Source: Dermatophagoides farinae
Taxonomy: Eukaryota > Arthropoda > Arachnida > Sarcoptiformes > Pyroglyphidae
Direction of reading: 5' to 3'
DNA length: 64,000 bases
Assembly: GCF_024713945.1 (NCBI RefSeq)
Contig: NC_134684.1
Coordinates: forward strand, 3,479,001 to 3,543,000
The notes under the pieces are model-generated. The model was not told the origin of the DNA. It did not search any database and saw only the letters and a list, made by a program, of their open reading frames with translations. Position numbers and translations under genes: made by a program. Positions 21,823-34,200 of the stretch are shown piece by piece. Numbering within the stretch: position 1 is the first letter of the stretch; each line of letters starts with the position of its first letter.

Positions 21823-24140
21823 TCATTCAACATGGTTATTGTCGCTGTTGTTGTTGTTGTTGTTGTTGAGAGGATCAACAGCTTTGCCCATATTTGGAAT
21901 ATAATCTCGTGCCATCAAACAAGCAAAAACTGTCATAACCATTTTACTTTTCACTTCAGCAATATCTTCCGGTAATGCATAGATACGGGCACCGATTTTT
22001 CTTGCCATCGATATGGCATATTTTGCATTGGCCAATTTTTCCTATTTATTATTGAAATAAGGAAAAATCATGATAATTTTTTTTGTTGTCTACATTTAAC
22101 CACACCATTAATGACACACACATACCTCATGTGTTGAGCCTTCATATATTTGGCTATAATTAATTGATCCTGGTTTAATGGCCTCAATGAGATCAATGAC
22201 AGGAATGGCTGTCGAAATGGATGAATCTTGAAAATTTTTAATCGCAGATGATTTACCCGCTTCACGTAACTAAATGAATGGAAAAAAAAATTTTATATCA
22301 CCTGTATGAACACATATAAAAACAAAATCAAACCTTTTTATTGCTCCAATCGATGATTTCATTTTCAACAATGGCATTCGGTGATGAACCATTCGAATCA
22401 TGATTGGTTAATTTCGATAGAATGGACAAAGTATATGCACGCATCAATTGCCATACCAATGCAAGAGTCAATGTTGGATTACCTTCGGAAATATCTTGGC
22501 CAGCAATACCGACCAATGAAAATTTTAATTCTTTACCAAGTTGTACGGCATAATTGCAATTTTCAATTTTTTCCATAAAATATTTCAATTTGCTAAATGT
22601 TTGATGTACACGTGACCAATTCACGATACCTGGTTGAATAATATCGAAAAGCTAAACAAACAACATCAATGAGTCATGATTTTATCATCATCATCATCAT
22701 CATTATTTATTACCTGGAAAATAATTTTACCATCAGCTAGATCGCTATATAGCCAATTAACATAGGGATCCACACCCATAGAATTCATCCAATTTCGATA
22801 AGTTTTCTCTTCGCGCGTTTCTTCAATTGTTTCTAATGGTTCAATATTTTCGGGCGTATCCAAACCAGGATAATTATTGAAAAGATTGGCAACGAAAGCA
22901 ACGTTCAATTTGTACACTCCATCCACCACGTTTTGTGGTGTCAGAAAACTACGGCAGCCCAATTTATCTGCCTGTTTTAACATCATTTCGGCCTTTTCTA
23001 ACATGTCACGTTCACGTAATGCATCTTTGTTGACATTTTTTTCCTGTGGTGCAATCTGATACAATAGATGAGTGTATACTTCTGAATCTTTAATGTCATT
23101 GGTGAAATTCGAAATTCGTCGATCAACATTGGCCTTTTCCAATTGATAATTCACCCATCGAATTAGTATCTCTTCGGGTGATAATTTCAAAAGATCAGCC
23201 ATCTCTTCATTATCGTTCAAAAGATTAACCAGGCCGGGGCAGTGTTCAATGGTAATCTGATTGAATAGGCCGATACGAATAATTTGCCATAACAATCCAA
23301 GTACCAAATGTGGCCTTCCTTTTGAAAGGTCATGTGCATCAATATTGATTATATTGCAACCGATAGCCTGAGCCGAATTCAAAGCCAATGTTAGATTTTC
23401 ATGTTTGGTATAAAGTGTTAGATTTTTCTTATTTATGGCACGTTCATCAATGGTATCCGGACATGAATGGTTGATGATTTTACAGAGAAGTATACCATCT
23501 TTTACTTTATCATATAATGTTTTACCTTCAAGATCGATTGGCAATAAGGATTTTAAATCTGAATCGCATGATAAATGTCTATATGAGAGGTAAAAAAAAG
23601 TGATAATGAAAAGTCAAGATTAATTAATTAGAAAAAAAAATCTTAATTACGTATTAATCCAATCAGAAAAGGCCACTTGTTCTTCGTGTCTAACGGAATG
23701 CGTTGTACCGGAGGAACTGGCTTCCGACATGCCACCCAGTGTTTCTAGATTGCCACGTTTCGATATGGATGATTTAAATGAATTGGCTACATCCTGTGCC
23801 CTTAGATCCGTACATAATTTAACAAATTCTTCTCTTGTAAGGCGACCTTTTTCCAAATTGAATGATTTTTTCTTATCAATATCTTCAATCAATATTCGTA
23901 CACGCCATAATGGCAATTTAAAGCCAACAATATCTAATGCATCTTTTAATGCATTGGCATCTAATGTTCGATTCTATATTAAATTCAACAAAACAAAATT
24001 ATTAGCATATACATCAATCATTACTAATAAATTTTTTCAAACAAAAAAAAACACATTACCTTACTGAAAATATTTTCAATACTATCGGTCTGTTCTTCAC
24101 TCAATGAAAGTGTTTCCAAATTGGCTGTCAAAGTATCCAT
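21823..24140 (-). CDS. PLS3-like: Plastin/fimbrin actin-bundling protein
   Basis: Six minus-strand exons: 24060-24140, 23651-23973, 22714-23578, 22334-22651, 22126-22269 and 21823-22041, giving 649 residues. Four calponin-homology domains form two actin-binding pairs. CH1 contains [22 protein letters not shown]2 has [15 protein letters not shown] and [11 protein letters not shown]3 has [15 protein letters not shown] and [14 protein letters not shown]4 has [31 protein letters not shown] and [20 protein letters not shown]. The N-terminal headpiece aligns with the plastin EF-hand region but neither calcium loop is canonical. The first loop is missing (exon junction [16 protein letters not shown]) and the second reads [20 protein letters not shown]. 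The protein should bundle actin filaments in cortex and protrusions. Calcium control is probably lost. The C-terminus adds an Asn-rich tail encoded by AAC repeats. Confidence 0.96.
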
Positions 24141-26494
24141 TCTTTATTCAAGTTTTTCTTTTCTTTTTTTTTGGCAAAAAAATAACGATAATTATCGACA
24201 CTAAATAATTGGAACACAAAAACGAAAAAAAAAATATTCTATATATGGATGTTTTTTTTTGGAATGATCGATTTATAATCGATTAATTGTTTGTTTGGAA
24301 AAGATTGAATTTTCTATAATTAGATTGGAATGGAAATTTTTTTTCCTGTTGTTGTTGTTGTTGTTGATAATATATTGGTTGGCCAAAATGTTTTTGTTGG
24401 TAATGTATAGGAATGTTTTTTTTTTTTTTTTTGATGTGATTTGGAATGATTATTATAATTGAAATAAAATCACCATTAATCACACACGGTGCAACGGAAA
24501 AAAAACAAGCAATAATCATAAACCATCAATAAAATAACTAACAGCAATATATCAGCAAGATTTGTTATTGATGTCGTTATTGTATTGCATAACCACACCA
24601 AACACACACATATATAAACACAAAAAAACAAATGAAATCAAAAACCTGGTGACAAATTTGAAGAAAGAGAAATTAAATGAAAAAAAGTAACAAACATCAT
24701 CAATAAAATGCGAATGATGATGATGATGATGATGATGATGAATCACACAAATTATGTGCGGCGCGTTGGTTAATAATAGAAAAAAAAATCATCGATCCGA
24801 TGCAATGATTTGAATGATGATGGTGATGAGTTGATCAGAAGAAAAAAAAAAGACAACCACACAAATATCACCACCAATAAATGGAGAGATGGTCTTGAAG
24901 GCACTTATAACACACACACACACACACACAAACACAGCAAACAACACACTAATCGACAATTATATCAATTGGCGTTGTATGGTTGAGGTTACATTATAAT
25001 CCATAATATACAAACAACATTCAATTGAAGTATTGTTATCATCATCATCAACATCAAAATACAAACCGAACAACAACAATAACAACTGGCAATTATATAT
25101 TAAACACATCACCAGGCAGGTCCAATATGTGTTTTGTGTATATATGGCTAGAAATTAAATATTAAACGATGAATGAATGAATGATGATGATGGATATATG
25201 AATGATATCTTTACAAAACATAAAGCGGCAGCAGCAGCAGCAGTATGCATGACTATGACTCTATGTCCATAATAATAATCATCATCATCATCGCCGTCGT
25301 CGTTGTTGTTGTTGTTTCAATTGTAGTTGTTGTCGAACACAGATTAACTAAAAAAAAAAACAGTCAAATCTTTGGTTGGAATGACTGACTATTCATGGCA
25401 TCCGCTTTGCTGCTCCATAATTTTTTTTTTTGATGATGCATAGCCAATAGATGATTTAAATGGTTGTGTTAGTGGTGTTAGTGGTGGTGGTGGTTGCAGC
25501 AACATTATCATAAAATTGAAATGTAAAAAAAAAATTATAAAGAACAAGAAATCAAAATGTGGTTGAGGTGGTGGTGGTGGTCACCAACCTGTCTGTCTGT
25601 ATACACACACAATACACACATACCTACCTGCCCATTCATAATGATAGAGAAAAAAAAACATCTTGTGTGTATGTGTGTATGTTTGAATATATAAGCTGTA
25701 AAGAGATTTTGATTTTTTTTTTTAGATTGAAATTATCATCATTGATTAATAGTTGTTACCATAGATTTATATATCAGATATCAGATTATGTTGTTGTAAT
25801 GGTTTTGTAGCAAAAAAAAAAAAATTTCCTGTCAAAAAAAAAGTGCAAACAAACTAAGATTATTATCATTCATTCAATCATCATCCGGTTAGAAATTCCA
25901 AATGTGTGTATCCTGTGTGATAAAAAAAAAAAATTTTTTTTCTGTTTGAATCATCATTATCGATTTTTAATTTTGGAAAGAAAAACAAATTCAATCAATT
26001 TAATCAATGATGAACTATGATCATTGATGACGAATCAAATAAAAATCATTGATCAATCGATTTTTGTTTAATGTTTGTATAACTGTAATGTTTATTTTTT
26101 TATAGATGAAAAACAGTAAAAAAAAAATACAACCACAACACACAAATGATAATTGTTCAACAAATAACGAGATAAAATGATGACATTTTTTTTTTTAGTT
26201 GATTACTATAGCTTCAGTAATTATGAATAATCAATTGATTGATTGATTGACAAACTTTTTCATTCACCATACATTGTGATTGATGATTACCACGGCAACA
26301 TCAAGGACAATCAACATTGATGATTATGATGAGATGAGATGATTATTAAAATGGTGGTAATTAAAAATTGAATTTTTTTTTCAGGAAAATTTATTTTTGA
26401 AAAGAAAAGAAAATTTATAGCTATACAATTGATATAAAGGTGACAATACAATTGACAAAATTTCTATTGTTATCATCATTTGAAGATTATTGCT
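24141..26494. other. Intergenic region, probably including the plastin 5' leader
   Basis: No gene recognised over 2.35 kb. Plus-strand CA and AAC runs dominate up to about 25.1 kb, then GTT and GGT runs appear from about 25.3 kb. This may mark the start of the minus-strand plastin transcript. There is a (ATG)n run at 24715-24740 and a CA run near 24911. Confidence 0.45.
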
Positions 26495-27020
26495 TCATTC
26501 ATCTGTAGTAATAGGTTTGTTCCAATCATTGGGTGGTTCAGTACGATATTCCCAAACATCATTCGCTTTAGATTGTAATAGCCGGTTATGTTTGCGCAAT
26601 AGTTCACTTTCAATTAAACGATTCTATTATATATGAAAACATTATATAGGAAAATGTTTGATTCAAAAGTTTGGAACAGAACAAAACAAAACAAAACAAA
26701 AGCTGCTTACCAAATAGATTGGATTTTTGTTATTACGAAATTGATAACAATTATGATAATCATCACGCCAATCATCACAATTATCGATTGTACCCGATAT
26801 AAAATATTGATGTAATCGTGCTCTAATTGCTAATAATTTTAATTTTTTATAAAAAAAAAATAAAAAAATAAATAAAATTAGACTTACATTTACAATCTTT
26901 ATATTCCTGTAGATACCATTCACATGGTCTGACCATCCATGAATATGGACCATATTTTTCTAATTCATTGCCATTTAATTCACATTCAAATCGATCTTCC
27001 GGTTTACGATCATGATCCAT
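26495..27020 (-). CDS. C22orf39-like: C22orf39/PANTS-like twin CX9C protein
   Basis: Three minus-strand exons, 26888-27020, 26711-26829 and 26495-26623, give 126 residues. The core reads WMVRPCEWYLQEYKDC, then RARLHQYFISG, DNCDDWRDDYHNC and a tail with RTEPPNDWNKPI. Two CX9C motifs (CEWYLQEYKDC and CDDWRDDYHNC) give a coiled-coil-helix pair. They match the UPF0545/C22orf39 family, including the PPxDW tail. The vertebrate protein (PANTS) has been linked to synaptic plasticity; its biochemical role is not settled. The Met at 27020 is the first ATG in the open frame. The frame continues upstream without ATG, so a 5' exon is possible. It lies about 200 bp downstream of NPRL2 on the same strand. 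Confidence 0.87.
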
Positions 27021-27226
27021 TGTTTGTTGTCGAATTTTTGTTAATTTTTTCCACCATCCAATGTTTTTCAATGTGCATGCATGTGATTTTTGTATATGTG
27101 CAATTATAATTCGATTCAATGAAAAATAATGACAATTTTATACACTGCAATAATAATCATGTGATTGGTTGTGTGTGTGTGTGTGTAACTTTTAAGCTAT
27201 AAAAATATGAACTTTATTTATTTATA

Positions 27227-28766
27227 TTATTTCCAACATACAACTACTGCCGGATTTTTTTCCACTTTATTTTCAATTTCCTGATATGTACGATTAAATT
27301 CACAACAAAGTTGATCATACGAATGTTTACCATCGAAATATGTATAGATATCTTTTGAATAATGTACAGTAGATGTATTTGATTGTGGTGAAGATGTTGA
27401 ACGATTCATCATCAATGATTGTGTTAACGTTGGTGAATTAACTCTGGCATACGGATCCGATTCCTCTTCAATCGGTTCATTCAATTGGATAGGATATTTC
27501 TGTATTCGTCTTATAATGCCTTTCATTATGCCAAATTTTACCAATTTTTGTTCATCAATACCATTCGAATGTGGAACGAATCGTTGACATAAATCTTTAA
27601 CAGTCATTCCTGGACACATATTACTATAAAGTTGTAGGATTTTTTTCAACGATGGTTCAACAATGGAACCATCTTTACGTATTTCACGAAGACATTCATC
27701 TCTAAGCATAGGATTTTCAAGTAATAATCGAATTTTAGGCGTAGTTACATAGACATTTGAATAAAGAAAAATTGGCACCAATGATACAAGACCATAATAG
27801 ATAAGATTTTGTATACAAGCTTTCACCAGATTGATGTCAACATCGGCCATGAATGCAATCTTTGAAACATGATTCACACCATCAATGTAATAATATATCT
27901 ATGGATAAACATCGTTATATGCATTAAAAATGCAATGAAAAAAAAATCAATACCTGTTGCGTAGTTAAATCCCATTGGCAAATATTTTTGGTATTAAAAT
28001 GATTTGAATTCAATATGGGTACATGATAATCTTCCACTTGACGTGGATTCGTTTGAACTTTTGTCAATTTTAAATGTATGGTCGTTGACAGTGCTAAAAA
28101 AGTAATTGAATGTCAATGATCCTTGTTCATTATTACAAAACAAAAGGCAAACTCACAAATTTTAATCGTACAAATACCGGATGCGTTTAAATCATCTCTA
28201 ATTGTAACCAGATAGTTCGATAGTTTTGGACCGATATCTTTTTTCGAAATGAAACCCATTTCAGCTTCCAGATCGATAAGATAATGGGCTAATTTATGTA
28301 TGATAGGTTCATATTGTGTTGTACTCGTAAAATGTGAGAATACAAAACAAAGATTGAATATCAGTTGATTACGTTGATATTTGGCATCGGTTATGCTGAC
28401 TGGATAGCCAAGAATTTTCATTCCATATGCCGTTCTATATACAATGATTGATTCAGTGATTAAAAAAAAAATTTATCTATGGTGCTTACATTGTAATCAA
28501 TTTTCCATAAAGTTCAGGTTTAGGTATTAAATAAACGCTCAATGATTCAAATGTTTCTTTGGTGACATAATTTTCCGGATACTTTATTGCATACGAAAGA
28601 TGAAATTATCATAATCATCATCATCATCATCAAAATAGAGATGACTAAGACAAATATTACAACGAACCTGATGTTTGAGTACTGGACCAAGATGGACATC
28701 AAATTCACAGAATATAATAGCATCGATACCTTTTGGAATTTTATCGAACAAATGATTAGATCGCAT
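27227..28766 (-). CDS. NPRL2: GATOR1 subunit NPRL2
   Basis: Five minus-strand exons: 28668-28766, 28490-28581, 28157-28434, 27954-28093 and 27227-27898, giving 426 residues (human 380). Family blocks run in order: IIFCEFDVHLGPVLKHQ, LSVYLIPKPELYGKLIT, RNQLIFNLCFVFSH, LNASGICTIKI, NICQWDLTTQQIYYYIDG, DVDINLVKACIQNLIYYG, GIMKGIIRRIQKYP and the C-terminal KHSYDQLCCEFNRTYQEI with a terminal CWK. NPRL2 with NPRL3 and DEPDC5 forms GATOR1, the RagA GTPase-activating complex that represses TORC1 at the lysosome when amino acids are low. Extra length comes from a Ser-rich linker near the C-terminus (SSPQSNTSTVHYSKD). An acceptor-like TTTTCAG about 24 bp before the start suggests a 5' untranslated exon. 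The gene is divergent from TADA3. Confidence 0.95.
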
Positions 28767-28989
28767 TCTCAATAGGACATGACATGGAACCAAACTGAAA
28801 ATTCAAATGAAAAATACAAAAAACAAACAAACATGAATCAGCTGTGAAATCAATGGACAATATATGAAACCGATGTATCATTTGTTAGATCTCGATACAA
28901 TCGATTATCATCGATTTTCATATTCAGCTGATATATATCCTTTTATTATTGTTCCATGACAATATCCTTAATCCAAAATCCAAAAAAAA
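28767..28989. promoter_or_regulatory. Candidate bidirectional promoter of NPRL2 and TADA3
   Basis: 223 bp separate the two divergent start codons. It contains two ATCGAT hexamers at 28900-28905 and 28910-28915, resembling the core of insect DRE elements (TATCGATA). Function inferred only from position and motif. Confidence 0.5.
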
Positions 28990-30582
28990 ATGAATGACAA
29001 AATTGAACAATCAGAAAATGTAAATAAATATGAATTCAATACCATTTCGGATAAAAAAGATTTCGGTTCATTGGGCATACCGAACTATATAATCGAATAT
29101 GATCCATTAAATTTGGTCATCAAATGTCCTCGTTATCATCGATGTAAGTTGTCATTTTTTTTAAAGTAAAACACAAACATTATCATTGTTATTATTATTT
29201 GAAGTTATGACAAATGAAAAATCAGAGATCAGTATTGATGATCTTGATCAGATACAATTGGAAATGGAAACATTGCTATTGGATACGATGAAACGATTAC
29301 GATTACTGAAAAATGAATTGAATGCCAATGAAATTAAAATGTTGAAAAATGTAAGTTATAAATCTATTCAAAAGAGTATGTTGTAATAAATTTCTTCCAT
29401 TCAGAACATTGATGCATCATCATCATCATCGTCATCATCATCAAAGTCTAAAACCGAAATCAAACAACCGTATAATGAAAAAACTTTTGAAAAATATTTT
29501 GATCGTATAACATTCAAAAGTAAAGCGAATTGTGCGGTAAGTTTTGAAATTTGTTTTTGATGAAAAATGTCATTTTTTCATTAATTTTCATTATATATAG
29601 CTACAGCCAAATTATGAAATAATCGAACGTTTTATCGCCATGCCATATCCACAGCTAAACGATGTTGATGTGCCCAATCAATTTTGGTCATTCATACATT
29701 ATCTTCATGATATTCCACCTAAAGAAGAAGAAGTCAAAGTATTGTTAAAATTTGATTTTGCTAATCTATCTATCTATTATCTAATTATTCAATTCATTAT
29801 AGCAATGTGCTTCATTTTATGGTAAATGTGAAATGTTGGATGATGATATATCCCGGATGAATGATACAAATATAAAGACCATTGATCATGGAGATAATAA
29901 CGACAACCAGAATGATGAAAAACAACAAGATGAAAAACTAGATCAATATTTGGAAAAATTTATTCATCAATTTTCCAATGATGAAACAAATCCAGAAAAA
30001 TCATATGGTCCATTGACCAAAAGGCTGATGGCTAGTTTTATAAAAATCGATAATAATGATGAAACCATTGGAAAATGTGAGACAGCTGAAACATTAGATG
30101 ATGAAAATGTAAAAACAGAAAACCTCGAAACTGATGATTCTATTCAGCAATCAGAAAAAAATGAAGAAAAAAAGCAGCCATCAAATAGACAACAAAATCC
30201 AATAGAAATCGAACCACATCGATCACATAAATTTGAAAGATCATTACATAAAGTTCTTAAACAATTGGATCTACTACATTCTCATCCAAAATATACGAAT
30301 GGTAAAAAATTGGAAAAAATTCGTCAATCACTATCTAGTAGCCATCGATTAGCTGAATTGAAAAAGAATTATAAACATGCATTCAATGATCTAATTCACG
30401 ATCGAATGGATCAAAAACTTCGTTCAACATTTATCAAAATGTTCAACACATATAAATCGATTCGATCATCTAAATCAAATGGTGAAAATGATATTAATGT
30501 TGATGATTATCGTCAATTTGATCAACTATGGCAAACACGTGTACGGCTATTAAAATATCTCAATTTATTCAATCGAATTTGA
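28990..30582 (+). CDS. TADA3: Transcriptional adapter 3 (SAGA/ATAC subunit)
   Basis: Five exons: 28990-29143, 29205-29350, 29405-29536, 29601-29738 and 29803-30582, giving 449 residues (human 432). Matching blocks are KCPRYHRF near the N-terminus, DDLDQIQLEMETLLLDTMKR, DVPNQFWSFIHYLHDIPPKE, YGPLTKRLMASF and the helical C-terminus LAELKKNYKHAFNDLIHDRM with LRSTFIKMFNTYKSIR. ADA3 joins ADA2 and GCN5 in the histone acetyltransferase module of SAGA and ATAC. The linker is acidic and Asn/Asp-rich. The first three introns are short (54-64 bp). The call rests on block order rather than long identity. Confidence 0.88.
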
Positions 30583-31239
30583 GATGTTTTTGTTTGTTTG
30601 TTGGAAATTTCATTTCATTCAAATTCATTTTATTATCCATATATAATAAATTCATCATTATTTTGTGGATGATAAATGAAATGATTCGATGAGAGAAAAA
30701 AAAACGAAATAACAATATCAATCAATATATAATATTAATAATTAATAATTTAAAATTTGTAATGAGCATGATGAGCACGAAATACATGTTTTTTTTGTTG
30801 TGTTGAAAAATGAAAAAAAAATTATTTAGGACAGCCATAAAAATTCATCAACGAGGTCATGTATCAAAACACCAATGTGTATCATTAATTGTATTATAAA
30901 TTCTGGAATAGGAGAGATCATCATAGGCTGTGAATTCAGATTTTTCTTCTTTTGTATTGTTTTGTTTTGTTTTATATGTTTCGATGTCCAAATGATGACT
31001 CGTTGACAATAATTTTTTCTTTTTTTTTGTACAAATATTCGTCTGTGTGTGTGTGTGTGTGTACTTTTTGATAATAAAATCTCTATATTTACACATTGAA
31101 TTGTCTTCATGCAAAAAAAAAAAAAAAATTTAAATTTCATTATCGTCGTTGATTTTTAAATCAACATTTTAGATCAATATAAAATGGTTCATATGTTTAT
31201 CTTATGTACACACAAATTTGAGATGGTTATTTTTCAATT
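30583..31239. other. Convergent 3' region of TADA3 and the BCL9 homologue
   Basis: 657 bp between two converging stop codons, with AATAAA-like hexamers near 30645 and a GT run near 31035. No gene seen. Confidence 0.5.
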
Positions 31240-34200
31240 TTAAAAATTTGAAGACATTCGTGGATTATTTGCCGAATTACGTGTATTCGTTGCATATAGC
31301 TGTTGTTGAAAATTATGATATTGTTGTGCATACGCTGAATCATTATCAAATTTATCAAATGAATCCGGATGTAGTACTGGTCCATTATTACCACCAGGTT
31401 TTTGTCCTGGCGGTGCAATTGGACCATTTACCGGTGGTGGTGGTCCAGGTGTAGGCCCATTTGGTCCAAAGTTAGCATTTGGAGGTGGAGGTGGCATCCG
31501 ATTTGGACCATTTGTCATCTGATGATTAGCCGAACCTGGTGGTCGATTGAACATCATATCATTACCGGCACACATGTTACCTGGTTGTGGTGGTGGTCCT
31601 GAAACAGGCGGTCCAGCTGCCGTGTTCATGTTTTGTGGTCTCATCAATGACGGACCACGAGGTCCGCCGAAATTCATGTTCGGACGATTTGGTGCCATCG
31701 AACCAGTACTATTAGGTGGATAATAACTATTTGGTGGTGGAGGTGGACCAGATGATTTATTACTGCCCATATTTAGTGATTGTTGTAAAAAATCTAGATT
31801 CGGAGGACGATTAGGTGGTGTTGTCGTCGGTCCTTGTGGTCTTGATGGTAAATATTGTATCGTGTTCGGTGCGTCTGGTTTTACTTGAATATTAGGTGAA
31901 TTATAACGTTGACCATGATTATTCGATGGATTCATTGGCCGACTAACGTTGGATGATGGTGGCATTCGTGGTCCAAAATTTCCTTGAGATCCAGGACCTG
32001 GTTGCATCATTGGCGGTATAGGACTAGGACCATTTGATGAATTTTGATCGACCATTGAATGCGTTGGTGTATTCATTGGCAATGGTGAAAATGGTCCGTT
32101 ACTTGAATGCATACTACCGCCATATTGAGGATCACTACCAGGCATCATATTCGAAGGCATCGATGGATTTGGTGATTGAGAGAAACTATTTTGCGGATAA
32201 TTCATTGGAGGCATATTCGCTGATTGAACCATATGTGGTGGACCACCATAATTATTAGAATCATTCAAATCACTACATGGTGGAATTTGACTCATTCCTG
32301 GACCTGGTCCGAACGGTTGATCATAATTGCCTGGAATTCGGCCACCTTTTTGATTCTGGCCCATCATCTGATTTGGTTGAGCCATCATGCCTGTAGGTGC
32401 ACCAACGCCCATTGGACCAGATTTTGAATTCGGTCCGGTTACTTCAAATGGTGGTGCCATTTTCTGTAGACTTTGTAACGAATTAATGGAATTATTATCA
32501 ACGGATGGAGAATCATTGAAATTGGGTCCACCAGGCCCTGGTGGACCACCTCCGTTCGAAAAAGAACCACTCATGCCATCATTGATCGGTGGTATGGAAT
32601 TGGCGAAATCTATATCGCACATTGAATTTGATGGGGGAGGAAATGTGCCCATATCAGGGCCGTTGCTGCCTGACATTCTTGATGATTTCATATCACAATT
32701 AGGAAAGCGAATAGAGTTTGGATCATTTGGGTTGAACTGAGGAGGGCCACCAGTTTGGCTACCACACATTCCATGTGGTGATGGCCTATTATAATTATCC
32801 ATCATAGGTCCACCATTGAATCTCATATTATCTTGATATCTGGAATCAAAATTACATGGTCCAGAAGGAAATCGTGGATTATTCATCGACATCGGTGGAG
32901 GCGGATTATTGGATTGCTGATTTGGTCCACACATAAAATCATTGACGAATAGATCATTATTCAATAGATCATTGCCACCACCGCCACCGCTGACCATCAT
33001 ATCGTTCGTTTCTTGGAAATGAGCATTAGGTTGCTTTTGTATAGTTAATTCTTGACCTTCGAATGTATTGATATAATCGATTTGTTGAGGAGAAGGAACT
33101 GGCATTAGTGGATGTTCAGATTTTGCACCAAACATATTAAGATCATTATCTATTGTTTGTTGTTGTTGTTGCTGCTGCTGTTGTTGTTGTTGTTGCTGTT
33201 GTTTAGCTTTTTTACTATTACCAGGCGAAGAATTGGCCCGAGAATTTGATTTAGGAGAATTAATCAATGGTCCATCAACAACAACAGGAGTAGATGGGCC
33301 TGAACGAACTGATCCGGGCGTATAATTTGTTTGTCTACCAGAATCGGATGCCATTCGTGGTGATGGTAGTGACATTGCGGCTGGAGATCCTGGATGTGGA
33401 CTGGACATTGATCTATGTAAACTTGGATTGTAAGGAGGTGGTGGTACACGATTGCTTGGGCTTTGATTGATACAAGATTGATTTGGACTATTGATCGGAC
33501 CTTGTTGTGATATGGGCGATAAATGATTAGCATTCTGTTGTTGCTGAGATCCTTTCCGTCGACTATTCGACGTTGTGGTTGTCGTCGTTGTCGATGTAAA
33601 TGGTTTTGTTTCATCGATCATTGGAGGAAAATTAGAACCAGAACCAGATTTGAGCCATGGATCATTATTACTATTGTTGTTCATCATTGGATTTGGACAG
33701 AAATTTGGATTGAAATTCATATCGGACGTATTCATTCCCGGTGGTGGTGCATGACCACGTGGATTCATAGTATGATTGTGAGGATCAATATTTTCTTGTT
33801 TGAATGACATTTGAGGATCCGAATGATGTTGATGATGATGAGGTGGTGGATGAGAATGATGAAGTGGATACATCATCGATTGTTGATTAGAATTGCCTGA
33901 GGTCATCATTGGATCCATCATTCCAGGTACAAAATGATCCGGATTCGATCCGAGTGATTGAGCGTTTTGTGGTGGTGGTGGTGGTCCTAGACGATTATTA
34001 GGATTTTGATTTGCTTCCTGTTGTAAGAATTTCTGCTGTATATTTGCCAATATGGCCAATTTATTTTCACGATGTTGTTTTTGCTGCGGTGTAAGATTAT
34101 CATCTTCATTACAGCCTATATTTTATAAAGAAAAATTACATTATTTTCTAATATTCTTAGGTTTATTTACACACACATACCCATAGGATAGCCTTGAGGA

